64,000 nt of DNA. It comes from Alkalisalibacterium limincola. GTDB lineage: Bacteria; Pseudomonadota; Gammaproteobacteria; Xanthomonadales; Xanthomonadaceae. Shown here piece after piece: positions 33,309 through 42,430 of this stretch. Below the pieces are notes generated by a model. It was not told where the DNA came from. It searched no databases and worked only from the letters and a program-made list of their open reading frames with translations. The stretch's first letter is position 1, and every line of letters begins with the position of its first letter. Location: the NCBI RefSeq assembly GCF_008017755.1, contig NZ_VRTS01000002.1, positions 248,001 to 312,000 on the forward strand, read 5' to 3'. The position numbers were made by a program, and so were the translations under genes.

Positions 33309-34436
33309 TCAGGTCGCCTCCTCCAGGTCCAGAAGTCGGCGATAGATCTTGGCGTAGCGCGCAGCGCAATCATCCCAGCTACCCACTTCGTCGCGTGCCC
33401 ATGCCTTCGCGCACCGCCCCATCGCGTCATTGGTTTCAGGCTGCTCAAGGGCTTTGATGGCTTCCTCGAAGCCGCTCGATGAGCCGCAGATCCAGCCTGT
33501 CTTTCCATGCTGAAGAAAACTGGTATGCGCGGGGATGTCCGACGCAACGATTGGCAGGCCGGCGGCCATCGCTTCAAGCATGACCTGAGGACGGCCTTCT
33601 GAATGTCGGCTCAGTGAAACCAAGCCGGTCGCTGATGGAAACCATCGCTCTTGAAGCTCTCTTGGTCCGACTGGTCCGTGAAAACGTATCCACGCTGGCA
33701 GATCGATCTGTTCTTGCATGGGACCGAACAGGTGCAACTCGCGACGCCCGTCTGCGAACAACGGTGCAGCCCAGTCCAACAATGGCCCCAATTTGGCATC
33801 GGTTAGCCGCAAGACTGCTAGCCACTTGCTCGGCTTGGTGGGCGCGTGGGACAACGCGAACCAAGCAGGGTGAATTCCGAACGGTACAAACTGGACTTTG
33901 GCTACGCCGTGGAATGCCGCGGCCAACGGCTCGGCCATCCAGTCGGCGTTCGGGCAAACCACAACCCGGCGTCCGTGAAATCTGTTCCGTAGGGCCGCGC
34001 TTAGCAGGGAGGACTGGAGTAGTGCCAGATCGCTTCCCAATGCTGTAACCAGCAACGGTCGAGTATCCCTCGGCACGGCCAGAGCGCACTGAAGCCAGTT
34101 GATGTGAAGCAGGTCGCAATCAAGGTTCCTGCGGTATGCGAACCAGAGTCGTGACAGTAGCGATACTGCATCCCTCTTGCCCATTATTCCGTCATTGCGC
34201 AGTACATGGGCGATGCCCCCGCGGCCCATGAGTTGACGTAACCAAGCCCGGTCGCCCGGAGTGAGCGCAAACGCTACAGCTGGATCCACATCTCCCGGAG
34301 GCGCCCACAGTCTCATGGACAGGTCGGCGCGGCGACCCAGAGCATCGGCCATGTAGCGGATGAAAAGTCCTCGCCAATCCTCGAGGTTCTCGGGAAAGGA
34401 GGTCGCCACCATAAGAACGCGTGTCGGAGCAGTCAT
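33309..34436 (-). CDS. GT4 (GT-B fold) glycosyltransferase
   Basis: About 375 residues from the ATG at 34436 (MTAPTRVLMVATSFP); an ATG at 34490 would add 18 residues and neither has a strong ribosome site. C-terminal Rossmann half has the EGRPQVMLEAMAAGLPIVASD signature (EX7E) of GT4 enzymes. Convergent with the membrane protein gene, downstream on the minus strand from the GT-C gene. Donor and acceptor sugars cannot be read from the sequence. Confidence 0.82.
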   Translation of the reverse strand: MTAPTRVLMVATSFPENLEDWRGLFIRYMADALGRRADLSMRLWAPPGDVDPAVAFALTPGDRAWLRQLMGRGGIAHVLRNDGIMGKRDAVSLLSRLWFAYRRNLDCDLLHINWLQCALAVPRDTRPLLVTALGSDLALLQSSLLSAALRNRFHGRRVVVCPNADWMAEPLAAAFHGVAKVQFVPFGIHPAWFALSHAPTKPSKWLAVLRLTDAKLGPLLDWAAPLFADGRRELHLFGPMQEQIDLPAWIRFHGPVGPRELQERWFPSATGLVSLSRHSEGRPQVMLEAMAAGLPIVASDIPAHTSFLQHGKTGWICGSSSGFEEAIKALEQPETNDAMGRCAKAWARDEVGSWDDCAARYAKIYRRLLDLEEAT

Positions 34437-34643
34437 TTGCACCATATTTTCGAATGAATAATTCCGTTGTCTTTCAGTGACGATCGGCATGTTATTTTCC
34501 GAAAGGCATTATTCACCTCAAGACGAATGCAGAAAGAATTCGAATAATCGAGCAAAGAAGCCGACAGGGCCTCGAAGCGAGAAATTTACGCCGCAGCGCT
34601 AACTCCATTTAAAAAATAAGCACAAACAAAATAAATAGGATTA
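34437..34643. other. AT-rich gap inside the glycan cassette
   Basis: About 200 bases, strikingly A/T-rich for this replicon (for example TTTAAAAAATAAGCAC near 34611). No open frame, tRNA or repeat recognised. It could hold the promoter of the GT4 gene or mark a junction of transferred DNA. Confidence 0.4.
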
Positions 34644-36500
34644 TCACTGATCGATGATCTCGACATTTACGCCACGGGCTCTCGCGTGCTCAATGACCAA
34701 GGTCGCCTCGTAGTCGAACCCCCTCTCCAAGAGGAGTGAGATAAATAGCGAAATTATCTCTGGTTCATGTTGAGCGCGGTCCACCGCCTCTGCGAGTAGT
34801 CTATGCGCCAATTGAGAATCAGCTGTAAATTGTAGGGCGTGCTGAGCAAAAGCATAATACTGCGCGGCTGGCATGTTCAGTCGTTCGGCAAGTATTGCGT
34901 ATGCTTCTGAAAATCGATCATCATCGAACTCCAAGCCTCCATTTCTATAGGAGAGAAGTCCAGTGATCGTGGTAAAGTCCTGAGGGCCGATTGTTTGGGT
35001 TTCAAGCTTGCTTATCAAGCTATCCCACCACGCGGCGTCAGCCTCCCTGCCTGACGTGGCCGCCATAAGAATCAGTCCCTGCTCCGGTACTATTGAAGCG
35101 TTTGGCAGCGCGGCACCCCGCTCGAATTCAGTAATCGCCATCGAGTAGAATGGAGAGTCGGGGTTGTTGTCGGAAAAATGCATGTACTGCTCGCCCAGAT
35201 CGGCGCTTGCTCGGGACGAGTTGGGATTGTTTGCAACGAGTTCCATGGCGAGATGAAGTTGGTCGCCCCAGGTAGCTGATCTGATTGTGGTTATCGATAG
35301 GACTCCAAATGCCAACGCTCCGAGGGCGACGTAGCGCATTGAGGCCTCGGGATCGAACGGCAATCGCCTTACCAGTTCGCCAGCTACGATAAGAACGCCC
35401 AAGATGGAGAAATAGTTGCGGTGTTCGAAAACCAGCTCTAACGGCAGCGGGGCGCTCGTGATTACGTGGGATGCGAAGAACCAGAAGACGCCAAGCGAAG
35501 CAAGTGGCAGTGTGGACCGAACCAGAAATGCGGCGGTCAGTAGTGAAACCAGAAAGGCAAGGCCTGCGAGCGTAATAGCTGGTTCCAATATCCCTCTGGA
35601 CGCTTGGAAGGTGTCGTAGTAGAAGATCAGGTTGTGAGGCTGAGGGAACAGCGTCCAGCCGATGTACATGGGGAGGACGCGCGCCTGTGTGAGCACGCGT
35701 TCCCACGCGCCAAAATCCCGTATCGCGAATACTTCAGGCTGCGCGTAGTGGGGAATAGCGATCGTCGCGGCAGCTAAAAATGCTAGAACGGCTAGGCCGA
35801 TGTAGCCGATCCTCCATGCACGTTGCCACGTGGGGGAGGCTGCCCTGAAGCGCAAAAGGGTTAGTTCCAAAGCAAGCGTGTACAAGGGGAACTGGATAGC
35901 CGATTCCTTGCAAAGCATCGCAAGCAGGAGCAGGCCACACGAGGCCAGCAACCATGGCCAGCTTCGCCCCCCCACTAGCTGCCGGGCGCGCCCTTCAAGA
36001 TATGCGAGCAAGCCTGCAAGCATAAAGGTGACGGCTAGTATTTCCATACGCTGAACTACGTATAGAACCGTCGAAACTTGGAGGGGATGAGCCGCCCACA
36101 GAAGAGCCAGAAACCAGGCGGCAACGAAATACGATTCTTTCGATCTGCCTGCCCCGGCAGATTGGAAGAGTCGAAGCACAAGCGCCAACACGAGCAGCGT
36201 GTTGCAGAGATGGATGAGCAGGTTGGTCAGCTTGAACCCCCATGGGTCCATGCCCCACACGAGGTGGTCGATGGCGAAGCTGACAGTTGGAATTGGCCTC
36301 GAAAGAGCGCCGCCGTAGGCCTTGGTTGCCTCAAGCAACCCGTCCAAAGTGAGCTCTTCTATCTGGATCCGCTGCTCGCTGACTATGTTTGGGTAGTCAT
36401 CGAACAGGAAGTAGCCGCTTAGTCCCGGCCAGAACACTGCAGCGACAAGAAGCATCAGGGCGATAACGGACAGAGGCCGTCGCCATGCCGGGTTCTTCAT
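34644..36500 (-). CDS. GT-C type membrane glycosyltransferase with TPR-like C-terminal domain (TMTC-like)
   Basis: 618 residues. About ten to twelve membrane helices (10-400) followed by a soluble helical domain of about 200 residues with TPR-like helix pairs. DYPNI soon after the first helix gives the acidic pair usual in the first periplasmic loop of GT-C enzymes. HPLQVSTVLYVVQRMEIL and CKESAIQFPLY resemble the TMTC/DUF1736 family, whose eukaryotic members O-mannosylate proteins. It starts 67 bases downstream of the second pilin on the same strand, so transfer of a lipid-linked sugar to pilin is the leading hypothesis. Not the PglL/TfpO (Wzy) type by the motifs I see. Confidence 0.7.
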   Translation of the reverse strand: MKNPAWRRPLSVIALMLLVAAVFWPGLSGYFLFDDYPNIVSEQRIQIEELTLDGLLEATKAYGGALSRPIPTVSFAIDHLVWGMDPWGFKLTNLLIHLCNTLLVLALVLRLFQSAGAGRSKESYFVAAWFLALLWAAHPLQVSTVLYVVQRMEILAVTFMLAGLLAYLEGRARQLVGGRSWPWLLASCGLLLLAMLCKESAIQFPLYTLALELTLLRFRAASPTWQRAWRIGYIGLAVLAFLAAATIAIPHYAQPEVFAIRDFGAWERVLTQARVLPMYIGWTLFPQPHNLIFYYDTFQASRGILEPAITLAGLAFLVSLLTAAFLVRSTLPLASLGVFWFFASHVITSAPLPLELVFEHRNYFSILGVLIVAGELVRRLPFDPEASMRYVALGALAFGVLSITTIRSATWGDQLHLAMELVANNPNSSRASADLGEQYMHFSDNNPDSPFYSMAITEFERGAALPNASIVPEQGLILMAATSGREADAAWWDSLISKLETQTIGPQDFTTITGLLSYRNGGLEFDDDRFSEAYAILAERLNMPAAQYYAFAQHALQFTADSQLAHRLLAEAVDRAQHEPEIISLFISLLLERGFDYEATLVIEHARARGVNVEIIDQ

Positions 36501-36566
36501 TGGTATTCCAGATCAGGGGTGGTACCCCGTCAAATGTCGCACATCCGTTCCATTTGGCGCCAGTCG

Positions 36567-36980
36567 TTAGAGACAGTTGCCAGGCTTGTGCTTGTCTTGG
36601 GGTACCGTGCTTGTGCACGTCCACCTCGGCACCGCAGACGCATCCCGGGTCAGGGAAAGTGCGAAGCCGTCGATTGCCGGGTTTCCCCGAAGGGTGCAAG
36701 TGATGTTGCCGGTACTGCCACCGACCACAGAGATGCTGGTGCAGCGGGACGAGCTCGTGTTGAGTCCCACGTCCTCAGGCGCAGTGATGGATGTCCCTCG
36801 GCCGAGCTGAACAAGCTCTTCGAAAGCCGTCATGCCACTGCGAATGTCCATCAGTCCTACCGAGGACTGTGATCGCGCGACGTAATCTTGATAAGACGGG
36901 ATAGCGATTGCGGCAAGAATGGCAATCACAGCTACCACGATCATCAGCTCTATAAGGGTGAAACCTCGCTCCGCTTGCAT
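36567..36980 (-). CDS. pilA: Type IV major-type pilin, second copy
   Basis: 137 residues. Leader MQAERG, then the cleavage site [23 protein letters not shown] with Glu5. Two cysteines near the C-terminus ([16 protein letters not shown]) can form the D-loop disulfide, and another pair brackets [15 protein letters not shown]. The ATG at 36980 is chosen because AAAGGAG lies eight bases before it; the in-frame GTG at 36989 has no spacing. Serine/threonine-rich middle ([10 protein letters not shown]). Clearly diverged from the upstream pilin beyond the first 60 residues. Confidence 0.94.
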   Translation of the reverse strand: MQAERGFTLIELMIVVAVIAILAAIAIPSYQDYVARSQSSVGLMDIRSGMTAFEELVQLGRGTSITAPEDVGLNTSSSRCTSISVVGGSTGNITCTLRGNPAIDGFALSLTRDASAVPRWTCTSTVPQDKHKPGNCL

Positions 36981-37059
36981 GCTCTGCACTCCTTTCGCGT
37001 TACTTATTCAGTCGGTTAAGGCGGAGGTAGGGGAGTGTGCGGGGGAGGGGCGTCCAATG

Positions 37060-37087
37060 CAGGGAGGGGCCCGAAAGCCCCTCCCTG
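37060..37087 (-). terminator. Hairpin between the two pilin genes
   Basis: A perfect 11-bp stem (37060-37070 with 37077-37087) with a six-base loop, 41 bases after the first pilin stop, no T-run. Could be a partial terminator or mRNA stabiliser giving more of the first pilin than of downstream genes. Confidence 0.55.
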
Positions 37088-37128
37088 GGTGAAGCAACTG
37101 GCGCTAGCGCCAGCCAGCCGCGACCGGC

Positions 37129-37545
37129 TTAGTTGCAGCCCGACGGCAGGTACTTCGCGTCCAAGCCCGGCACGGTGCAGTTGTACGCGCCCGCAGTGGT
37201 GCGGGTCAGCGTAACGACCTTTGTGTCAACTTGCGGATTACCACGCAGGGCGCAAGTGATCGTGCCGGTCTCGTCGATGTTGCCAGCAATCGTCAAGCAG
37301 CGCGTCGTGGAGGCACGGAGACCCAGGGCCGACAGTGCGGCGGCACCAGTAACACCGGTCGAGCCACGGTTGATCTTCTCTTCGAACGCGGTCACGCCGC
37401 CACGGATGTCCGACAGACCGGCAGTGACCTGCGAGCGGGCGACGTAGTCCTGGTAGGCCGGCAGCGCAATCGCGGCCAGGATGGCGATGATCGCCACGAC
37501 GATCATCAGTTCGATCAGGGTGAAACCTTTCTGCATCTTCTTCAT
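37129..37545 (-). CDS. pilA: Type IV major pilin PilA
   Basis: 138 residues. Leader MKKMQKG followed by [22 protein letters not shown] with Glu5. C-terminal disulfide pair C(T)[13 protein letters not shown]. Typical size and fold signature of type IVa pilin; subunit of the pilus fibre in the inner membrane before assembly. A sigma-54-type promoter lies 106-121 bases upstream, matching PilR control. First gene of a pilin-pilin-GT-C order. Confidence 0.96.
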   Translation of the reverse strand: MKKMQKGFTLIELMIVVAIIAILAAIALPAYQDYVARSQVTAGLSDIRGGVTAFEEKINRGSTGVTGAAALSALGLRASTTRCLTIAGNIDETGTITCALRGNPQVDTKVVTLTRTTAGAYNCTVPGLDAKYLPSGCN

Positions 37546-37650
37546 AACGTAATCCCCTAGGTGGATTCATCTAATTGGTTGCCACGTGCATCACCGCCTG
37601 GCCCGGCATCCGTGAGGACAGGGGCGGTGATACGGCGTGCTCCCCGGTTG

Positions 37651-37666
37651 TGCACGATCCGTGCCA
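37651..37666 (-). promoter_or_regulatory. Sigma-54 promoter of the pilin gene
   Basis: On the minus strand the sequence is TGGCACG-GATC-GTGCA, against consensus TGGCACG-N4-TTGCA: exact spacing, one mismatch. Transcript start is predicted near 37640, about 95 bases before the pilin ATG. PilR, a sigma-54 activator known to control pilA, is encoded nearby at 40901. The rest of 37546-37878 holds no gene I can support. Confidence 0.85.
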
Positions 37667-37878
37667 GCTTTCTGATCCCTGCTGCGGGACCGGTCGTGCC
37701 CGAATGTTTATACGGCATGCGTCACGGATTTGGGACGCGCGGCTATAAGTGACGTGCTGCGTCACTTATTGAAATGTGACGGCAGTCGCACTTGTGTGCT
37801 CGGCGGAGGGCGCGGATGTCCCCGTCGCGAGGCATTCCGGGACGGGTACACTTGGCGACGACATCCATGGGGGATCCG

Positions 37879-40800
37879 ATGAAAGTCAGGGCTGCCGGTG
37901 CCGAATGGGCGCTGTTGGGGTTGTTCGTTCTTTCGGGCTTCGCGGGGCTGATCTACCAGTCGGTTTGGTCCCACTACCTCGGCCTGACGCTGGGTCACGC
38001 CGCGTACGCCCAGACCTTGGTTCTGGCGATTTTCATGGGCGGGATGGCGGGCGGTGCGTGGGTCGCCAGTCGATACCTCGGCCGATGGGAACACCTGATA
38101 CTCGCGTACGCCATCGTGGAGGCCGTCATAGGTCTGTGTGGCTTGCTGTTCCACCCGGCATTCATGTCTTACACGGCGATGTCCCAGGATCTGGTGCTAC
38201 CGTCCCTCGCAGATCCGACTGCTGTTCGGGCTTACCAGTGGCTGAGTGCCGCGGTCCTGATCCTGCCCCAATGCGTATTGCTCGGCGCCACCTTTCCCTT
38301 GCTCAGTGCCGGCTTCCTAAGGATTGCGCCTGCCGATGATGGACGAGTTTTGGGCGGGCTGTACTTCACGAACAGTATTGGAGCCGCATTCGGAGCCCTC
38401 GCGGCCACGTTCCTGCTGCTGCCGTGGATCGGGATGCCGGGCTCGATTACCTTCGCGGGGGGCATCAATCTTGTAGTTGCAGTGGGTGCATGGTGGGTTT
38501 GGCGGGAACTGAGGGGCGCCCCCATTCGCGCGGTGCCTTGTGTGCCGGACGGCGGGGCACGTGCAGGGGATACCCATCGCCCCGCAGCCGTCGGACCCTC
38601 CGTGGCAGTGGTCCTTCTCTGGGCCACGTTTCTTTCCGGAGCGTTCTCGTTCGTATACGAGATCGGGTGGATCCGCCTTCTCAACCAAGCCCTCGGTACG
38701 ACGGTGCATTCGTTCGAGCTGATGCTTGCCGCATTCATTTCCGGCTTGGCATTCGGTGGTCTCTGGGTGCGCTCGCGTAGTAGCAGGATTACCGATGCGA
38801 TCCGCTACGCCGGCTACGCCCAGGTCTGGATGGGCTTGGCGGCTTTGGCGTCCGTTGTTTTCCTCACCCAGAGCTTTTCGTGGGTGGGCTGGCTCGTCGA
38901 TGCCCTTCCGCCAACCGATGAGGGCTACGCTCTTTTCACGGTCGGGAGCGCCATCATCGCGTTGTTGATCATGTTCCCGGCGGCCTTTTTTGCAGGGATG
39001 ACCCTGCCACTCTTCACGATGGCGCTTCTGCGTCGGGGCGAGGGAGAAAGGAGCATCGGGCGCGTGTACGCCGCCAACACGCTGGGGGCGATCGTTGGCG
39101 TCATGGCTGTGGTCCACTTGCTTATCCCGCTAATGGGCGTACGGATGGCGGTCACGATGGCCGCGTTGGGAGACGCCCTGTTGGGCCTCTACCTGCTGCG
39201 ATTCGTTGCCACGCCAGTGGTGGGCCGACGTTGGGGCGCTGTGGTTGCGTGCACCGCGGCCATGCTTGTTGTGAGCCTGGTTCTCGGCCAGCCCGATCCA
39301 CTTCGCCAGGCATCCGGTGTGTTCCGCACGGGCGTGGCCTCATTGTCCAATGTCAACGAGGTCTCTTTTCTCGAGGATGGAAAAACGGCAACCATTGCCG
39401 TGTACCAGAGGATGGATGGTCGGTACGGATTCATCTCCACCAACGGAAAGCCTGACGCGTCGCTCGCTATGAGCGAGCAGGACCCGCCGACCGACGACGA
39501 GATCACCATGTTGATGGCCGCTGCGCTCCCGCTGGGCCTGCACGCTTCTCCCCGGGATGTTGCTGTCATCGGGTGGGGCTCGGGACTGACGACGCACACA
39601 ATGCTCGGGAGTCCGGTGCCGGAGCGGGTGGTCTCCATCGAGATCGAGCGCGTCATGATCGAAGGTGCTGCCGGATTCGGGGATCGAGTGCGACGTGCCT
39701 ACGAGGATCCGCGCTCCGTGATCCGGATCGACGACGCGCGAACGCAATTCGCGACCATGGGCGAGGGCTTCGACATCATCATCTCGGAACCTTCAAACCC
39801 GTGGGTGAGCGGTGTGGCCAGCCTGTTCACATCCGAGTTCTACGGCCTCATCAGGACGCAACTGCGAGAGGGCGGGCTGTTCGTCCAGTGGCTGCAGGCG
39901 TACGAGATCGACCAGGCCCTTCTGATGCGGATGGTCAACTCGCTCGTGCAGGAGTTTCCACATGTGGATGTCTATCTGACCAATAGCGCGGATTTCCTCT
40001 TCGTCGCTGGCAACGCACCTCTCGCTGACTTCGATGCCACGCGAGTGGGAGATGGTGAGCTGCAAGCTGAACTCTCGCGGGTTGGCTTGGATGGCCAGGC
40101 GGACTACGCGGTGCGTCGAATTGGAGGCAGGTCCATGCTCCAGGCGGTGGGACGGCTGTATGGAAACCAGCTGCACTCGGACTTCCATCCCGTCGTGGCG
40201 CTCAACGCTCCACGATCACGGTTCAAGGGTGAGAGCGCACTTGTCTTCATGGACCTGGTGCTGGGTGGATTCCCTGTCCTCGAGTTCACCGAAGGAGGGG
40301 CGAGGCCCGACGCAAGGTTGGTTTCGGACGCTGCTGCAAGCCTGCTCGCCGGTGACGCGAGGCTGGCCGTGGAGTATAGGGCCGCGCTGCTGGGAGTCTC
40401 TCGGGAAGTCGCATCCGGTGCGTTTGAGCAAACCGAGCTTGTGCGTGAGTTGGTCCAGCTTGGCGACTCGCCAATGGAGCAAGGCCATACCGTTCGGTGG
40501 ACCGAGCTGGTCAGCACTTTTGCCGAGCGGGTGATTGGCAACTTCCCACCGGATGCGCTGCATGGAGTCTTCATGATCCGGACTGGATCGCAGCAGAGAG
40601 TCAGCCTCCTGTGGTGCAAGCTGTCCTGTCGGTCTACCAGCAGCTGGCCCGGCGCGAGACTTCCGGGTTGCTTGCCTCGGCCCAAGGTGTCCTAAGGGAT
40701 TACCGCGACGACATTTCAGATCTCACGGCCGAGCACATGCTCATGGCTGCGCAAATCGGTGCGATCGCCTTGAACCAACCCGAGACGGTTTTCGAACTCA

Positions 40801-40904
40801 ACCAGTCGTTGGGTCCAATCGCTCCCGTATCGTCGCGCTACGGATTCGCCAGGGCCTACCTGCTTTCGTGGGCAGACGGCATGGGAGGCCCGCAGGCTGA
40901 CTAG
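37879..40904 (+). CDS. Membrane-bound spermidine-synthase-like protein (fused MFS/SpeE type), frameshifted in this sequence
   Basis: About 1008 residues once repaired. Residues 1-520 form many membrane helices in two blocks (FAGLIYQSVWSHYLGLTLG and SFVYEIGWIRLLNQALGTT, a repeated motif), then a Rossmann domain like spermidine synthase (VAVIGWGSGLTTHTMLGSP, VSIEIERVMIEGA, FDIIISEPSNPWVSG). A C-terminal helical region follows. The frame breaks near 40564: LHDPDWIAAESQPPVVQAV and the tail to 40904 read in the next frame; one added base fixes it. ATG at 37879 fits best with GGGGGA before it; 37867 is possible. Role unknown; stop overlaps convergent pilR by four bases. Confidence 0.85.
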
Positions 40905-42331
40905 TCGATCCCGAGCTTTTTGAGCTTGTAGCGCAGCGCGCGGAACGTGATTCCGAGCTGGGCGGCGGCCTTGGTCTTGTTGTAGCGACATTCCAGCAGC
41001 GCCTTCTCGATCGCCTCGCGCTCGAGCTGCTCGATGTACTCGGGCAAGCCTTCATTGCCATTGCCATTGACCATCGCGCTGCCGTTGCCATTCCCGTTGC
41101 CGTTGGACAACGCAGGCATCGCCGGCATCATGCCGGTCACGCGCGGGCTGTAGGGCTGGGCGCCGGGGGTGTGTTCACCCTGCGGCAGGTGCAGGTCGGA
41201 CGGGGTGATCCTGCCGTCCTCACATAGCGCCATTGCGCGCTCCAGCGTGTTCTCCAGTTCGCGCACGTTGCCGGGGAAGCTGTAGTTGTTCAGTGCGTCG
41301 ATCGCCTCGGTGCTCAGCTTGGCCGGCGACTCGTCGCCCATCTCCTCGGCCAGCCGCGCCAGGATCGCTTCGGACAGCTTGGGGATGTCCTCGCGGCGGT
41401 CGCGCAGCGGCGGCACCGGCAGTTCGATCACGTTGATGCGGTAATACAGGTCGTGGCGGAAGGTGTTGTTGGCCACCAGTTCGGCCAGGTTCTTGTGCGT
41501 GGCCGACAGGATGCGCACGTCGATCGGCAGTTCGGCCTGCCCGCCCACCGGGCGCACGCGCTTTTCCTGGATCACGCGCAGCAGCTTCACCTGCATGTGC
41601 AGCGGCAGCTCGGCCACTTCATCCAGGAACAGCGTGCCGCCACTGGCAGCCTGGAACAGACCTTCCTTGTCGGTGTGCGCGCCGGTGAAGGCGCCCTTCT
41701 TGTGGCCGAAGAACTCGCTTTCCATCAGCTCGGTCGGGATCGCGCCGCAGTTGATCGGCACGAACGGGCCGGCTGCACGCGGACCCTGTTCGTGGATCAG
41801 TCGGGCGACGAGCTCCTTGCCGGTGCCGGATTCACCGCTGATGTAGACCGGGGCCTGGCTACGCGCCAGCTTGCCGATCTTGCCGCGCAGCTCGGCCATC
41901 GCCGGGCAGTCGCCGATCAGCTTGGCGCTGGCGGTGCCGTTGCTGCGGCGCTCCTCGTTGAGCTTGAGCGCATGCTCCACCAGCCGCCGCAGCACGCTGA
42001 GGTCGACCGGCTTGGAGACGAAGTCGAAGGCACCGAACTTCAATGCGTCCACCGCGGCCTCGACGTTGCCGTAGGCGGTGATCATCGCGACGGGTGTTTC
42101 GGGGTGGTGGCTGCTGAGGTGCTTGATCAGGTCCATGCCGCTGCCGTCGGGCAGGCGCATGTCGGTCAGGCAAAGGTCGTACTTGTTGCTGGGCCTCGCC
42201 AGCAGGTTCTTCGCGCTGGCCACGTCGGGGGCGGTGTCAACCCGGATGCCCATGCGACCCAGTGTCAATACCAGCAGTTCGCGGATGTCGCGTTCGTCGT
42301 CGACGATCAGGGCATTGCGGGCAGGGACCAT
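40901..42331 (-). CDS. pilR: Sigma-54-dependent response regulator PilR
   Basis: 476 residues. Receiver domain (1-115) with phospho-acceptor Asp in LTDMRLPDGSG; AAA+ domain with Walker A GESGTGKE and the sigma-54 contact loop GAFTGA; C-terminal Fis helix-turn-helix (YNKTKAAAQLGITFRALRYKLKKLG). A linker of Asn-Gly repeats precedes the HTH. Activates pilA, whose sigma-54 promoter is at 37651. ATG 42331 gives a standard REC N-terminus; an upstream in-frame ATG at 42400 is unlikely. Confidence 0.97.
   Translation of the reverse strand: MVPARNALIVDDERDIRELLVLTLGRMGIRVDTAPDVASAKNLLARPSNKYDLCLTDMRLPDGSGMDLIKHLSSHHPETPVAMITAYGNVEAAVDALKFGAFDFVSKPVDLSVLRRLVEHALKLNEERRSNGTASAKLIGDCPAMAELRGKIGKLARSQAPVYISGESGTGKELVARLIHEQGPRAAGPFVPINCGAIPTELMESEFFGHKKGAFTGAHTDKEGLFQAASGGTLFLDEVAELPLHMQVKLLRVIQEKRVRPVGGQAELPIDVRILSATHKNLAELVANNTFRHDLYYRINVIELPVPPLRDRREDIPKLSEAILARLAEEMGDESPAKLSTEAIDALNNYSFPGNVRELENTLERAMALCEDGRITPSDLHLPQGEHTPGAQPYSPRVTGMMPAMPALSNGNGNGNGSAMVNGNGNEGLPEYIEQLEREAIEKALLECRYNKTKAAAQLGITFRALRYKLKKLGID
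41051..41106 (-). repeat. Degenerate hexanucleotide repeat encoding the PilR Asn-Gly linker
   Basis: On the plus strand TTGCCA / TTGCCG units recur seven or so times, interrupted by TTGACCATCGCGC. It encodes alternating Asn-Gly between the AAA+ and HTH domains. Reading frame is kept by six-base unit changes. Confidence 0.75.
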
Positions 42332-42430
42332 GGCGCGCGACGGCTTTCGGAGGCGAGTGACGACACAGTAGCTCAACAGCCCGGCACAAATGCAGTACAA
42401 GTGTCACGGTTTTGTACTAGTCGACGTCGA

